Source of the DNA: Channa striata
Taxonomy: Eukaryota > Chordata > Actinopteri > Anabantiformes > Channidae
DNA: 64,000 nucleotides
NCBI GenBank assembly: GCA_033026295.1
Contig: CM065189.1
Location: 9,119,203-9,183,202 of the forward strand
Direction: 5' to 3'
Shown: one piece after another, positions 61,401 to 64,000 of the stretch
How positions within the stretch are numbered: the first letter of the stretch is position 1
Layout of the letters: each line of letters begins with the position of its first letter
Notes under the pieces: generated by a model
Seen by the model: only the letters and a program-made list of their open reading frames with translations
Told to the model about the DNA's origin: nothing
Databases searched by the model: none
Program-made: the position numbers and the translations under genes

Positions 61401-62433
61401 TCTCCTAAAAATACATTTCAAATTCAACTAAAGAGCAAAAACAATTTTTTTTTGTAACCAAATGAATGATAATGTAAGAAATCAAATTCTACTCTACTTT
61501 AAATAACAACACAGCCACAAAACTAGAGGGTTTTTGATACGTGTTTATGCAGTTCAAACTTTGGAGTTGCTATTTATGGTAATTGCGTTATAGAAACATG
61601 ATCTGGTTGCAGCTAACATTAATTACAGAAACATATTTGCAGTTTAGTTTTAAAGACATCTTATTTTAAGGAAAGGGGATTCCCTCACCAGACAACCAAA
61701 ACCATATGGTAAACTCATGAAGTAGTTTGATTCCAGCTTCCATGTCAGCAGGTTGAAGCTCTTTACCTGCTTGCACTCATCCTTTTGATCTGATCTCTCT
61801 CTTCCTACCAGTGTTTGCGTTTCAGTGCACTGAGTTTCAGAGTTTCCTCCTGGGGGAAACAAGAATGAGCAAGAAACATCTGGTGGGGTTATTTCAACCT
61901 GTTGTGCAGCCTCAGGGGTGTTCTCTTACTGATACTTTTTCCCACAGAGTTCTCGTACTATAAACCAAACCAATAAAGACAAATTGCAGTGAGCTTTTAC
62001 TTGCTTTCAGTCACCATTTTGGTGAAAACTTTTGCACTCTGATTTCTCAGCGTATTCTTCCCACTTTGGTAATAATTGCTATATAAGCAAATGACTATAA
62101 TTCCAACAGACCCATCTGCCTGGGGTAAAATCAGACTTACTGGCTTATACACAGTGTTTGCTATGGCTGAATGTAAAGCGGAAACACTATGGAGACAAAT
62201 ATTTGACATTTATTATTAACAGACATTTTTAATTTTACTTCTGGCTTCTAAGTGAGACGTTTGGTGCTTGATTACATGCTCCACCTGGTCATCAAAACAA
62301 TTGTCCAGACTGTACACCTGGGAGGGAGCTAGGAAATCATCTCTTCAGCAGTCGATTTGCTTGTGACCGGGACATCCTGCCTCACTAACAAAGAGAGCAG
62401 GACCACAGAAGCAGAAACCGTCTCATCCCAGGC

Positions 62434-62898
62434 CTAGCGTGTTTTTCTCATTGTCAGACGAAGCTTTCGGTCAGGTTCAGGGTCAGGTGGATAGAGCTCT
62501 GGAGAGGAACTGCCACGCTGGTCACATCTGCAATTATCCACATCCACTGAAGGGTGGCCTTGACAGAGCTCCCACTGGTGTTTACACCGAACGGCAGCAG
62601 TGGCTTGGCAGTCCACGCATGCCTGTGGATCCTCCATGCCAGAGGCAGCATGCTTCACATGGAAGGAGAGAAAACCTGTCTGGTGTAGGGCCACCACTGT
62701 GAACATGCCAGGACAAGAGAGGCAGAGGGAGGTGCCGTCCAACAGAGGCATCGCTTGGCTCTCAATGTGGGTGCTAAATAAAAGTGGATAAGGAGTAGTT
62801 TGAAAGAGCCCCATAGGGCCAGCCCTGGGCTTGGGTTCATCTTTACTGGCTCGCTGTATGAAATGGCTTTCACACTCCTTCAACTTTTGCAGATGCAA
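62434..62898 (-). other. Open frame in a GC-richer island, unproven
   Basis: A 154-codon frame on the minus strand ends at 62434. From the acceptor-like TCCACTTTTATTTAG (exon side starting at 62773) it reads THIESQAMPLLDGTSLCLSC, then FLSFHVKHAASGMED and a Cys-rich stretch (CVDCQ, CKHQWELC, CRCDQ). The local GC rise and the frame length stand out from the flanks. Against coding: other frames on both strands are also open for 60-87 codons, no domain is recognised, and no donor site matches well. Could be an exon, a pseudogene or a GC-rich repeat. Confidence 0.25.
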
Positions 62899-63166
62899 TT
62901 GGGTTGTAGATTTAATTTTGCATGGATAAAATAGCCATTCTGGCCCCTATTCTGAGCTTAATAACCCATAATGACACAGTGAAAACATGCTTTTAGAAAC
63001 TTCTGAAGAATAGAGCTTCGATTAATCGTTTCAAAATGGCAATTTAACAGAACACAATTTTCAAATCACAAGAACTGCAATTAAAATGTTTTTTTGAACG
63101 CTACAATAGTAAGAAAAGTGTTCCCACTGGCTTCAAATGCAGACATCTGCCCTCCCCCGCCCGCAG

Positions 63167-63376
63167 AGGACGTCAAGGAGAGCGGATGAAGCAAGTTTAG
63201 GGCACAAACAAGTTTACTTCGGTGCCGCTAACCATAATGAAAATGTCCTCGGGAGAAGGAAACACAAATGCCAACGAACAAAAGACCACACGAAGAGAAA
63301 GAGTCAAGTCGCATTCACCGTTTGGATATATTTTGGTTTTAAACATGAGATATGCCGAATGAAGCAAACCCGCGAG
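63167..63376 (+). other. Candidate internal exon, unproven
   Basis: A strong acceptor-like tract (CCCTCCCCCGCCCGCAG, ending 63166) and a donor-like CGCGAG|GTAACT (63376/63377) bound exactly 210 nt. This is open in one frame throughout, with phase 0 at both ends. It would encode 70 Lys/Arg-rich residues beginning RTSRRADEASLGHKQVYFG. No family is recognised. Exact fit of frame and splice-like sites is suggestive, but one such fit in 64 kb is expected by chance fairly often, and a conserved non-coding element would look the same. Confidence 0.2.
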
Positions 63377-64000
63377 GTAACTCCGTAAATGTCACCCAGC
63401 ATTTAAAAATGCCAGGCTGTGTTTGACTAGTTAATGATTGAAAGCACATCTGCTAAAAGCTACTTGCATCAGATGAGCCAAGTATCAGGCCGTTGAATGG
63501 AGGATGTTGTCCAAGTTCACTGCTGTGTTCTGGAGAGGGGCTACGTGGTCGGCCGGAACCTTTATGACATGTTTTATTGGTGTTTTAAAGTTTATTTTAA
63601 TACCTACTTTTTCTTTAGGTTGTCTAGACAATGTTTTCACTAGAATATTTGCTATAATACTCTGTGGGTATTGTCATTTATGGCTTGTTTGTACTAAATA
63701 TTTCAAAAGTAGAGAAACTTTTGGGAAGACAAATCACATGCAATCGTACTATTGCTCTAAACAATTACAGCTCCGTTATTTTCCTAAATCGTTCACCCCT
63801 ACTGCAGGATTATTAAAAATCAAATGTTTTTTTTATGATTTCATAGTTCTTCATTTACAAAAGTTTTCAGACATTTCATTCTGTGCTTTATATAAGCACC
63901 TTAAGTGGTAATACTGCTTTAGTTCTTGTTTTTGGTAAGTCTCCTCAATCTACCAGCTCTCTACAAGCAGCACACTGTAAATTCTCACAGAGTTTCCGAG

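Larger units (their letters stand above)
58500..64000. other. Non-genic interval with two weak exon candidates
   Basis: Mostly AT-rich unique sequence. The 135-codon frame at 63504-63911 (plus) is Phe/Leu/Cys-rich in AT-rich DNA and has no recognised domain, so I take it as chance. Bases 60540-60790 are a high-complexity block of possible regulatory nature. The GC-richer segments 62434-62898 and 63130-63390 are listed separately. Confidence 0.5.

Noticed and set aside
63504..63911. 135-codon plus-strand frame
   Set aside because: AT-rich DNA, Phe/Leu/Cys-rich product without a recognised domain or repeat match; looks like chance.
1..64000. Endogenous retrovirus or LTR retrotransposon
   Set aside because: No paired long terminal repeats, primer-binding site or gag/pol-type frame was seen anywhere in the window.

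Overview
The window reads as non-coding DNA from a teleost fish, most likely a percomorph. This rests on the mix of repeats I recognise by reading: Tc1/mariner elements, an I/Nimb-like LINE, L2/CR1-like LINEs, tRNA-derived SINEs, several spiny-finned-fish repeats of unclear class, and abundant (CA)n microsatellites on an AT-rich background. I found no intact protein-coding gene, rRNA, tRNA gene or CRISPR array. Nearly all open frames are short chance frames or come from decayed transposons or one-sided purine tracts. It could be a gene desert or a very large intron. No family database was searched, so family names come from memory of consensus sequences.

Layout. 1-8860: unique AT-rich sequence with a MITE-like inverted-repeat unit (1225-1571), one copy of a two-copy repeat (2440-2766), a SINE (6418-6560), a decayed Tc1-like transposase (6680-7230), and an inverted-orientation repeat pair (1061-1140 and 7350-7425). 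8865-9790: copy A of a repeat of about 0.9 kb whose partner (copy B) is at 57003-57852. 9800-33000: mostly unique sequence with microsatellites, a SINE (24141-24400), a common teleost repeat (29335-29665), a long purine-rich tract (27440-27960), and possible regulatory blocks. 33045-35420: 3' ends of two different L2/CR1-like LINEs, both minus strand. 35420-47330: unique sequence with microsatellites, a second purine-rich tract and a SINE. 47335-50150: a retrotransposon cluster in which a LINE endonuclease fragment abuts a Tc1-like element that itself carries a nested retroposon with a readable target-site duplication. 50150-64000: unique sequence, a SINE, copy B, another common repeat, and two weak candidate exons near the right end (62434-62898 minus; 63167-63376 plus).

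No genes can be shown to work together here. The best-supported items are transposon fossils and their nesting order. The least explained are the paired 0.9 kb repeat, a hairpin at 27364-27434, an inverted repeat at 13788-13894 and the two candidate exons. Possible conserved non-coding elements are flagged only as inference, because conservation cannot be seen in one sequence.
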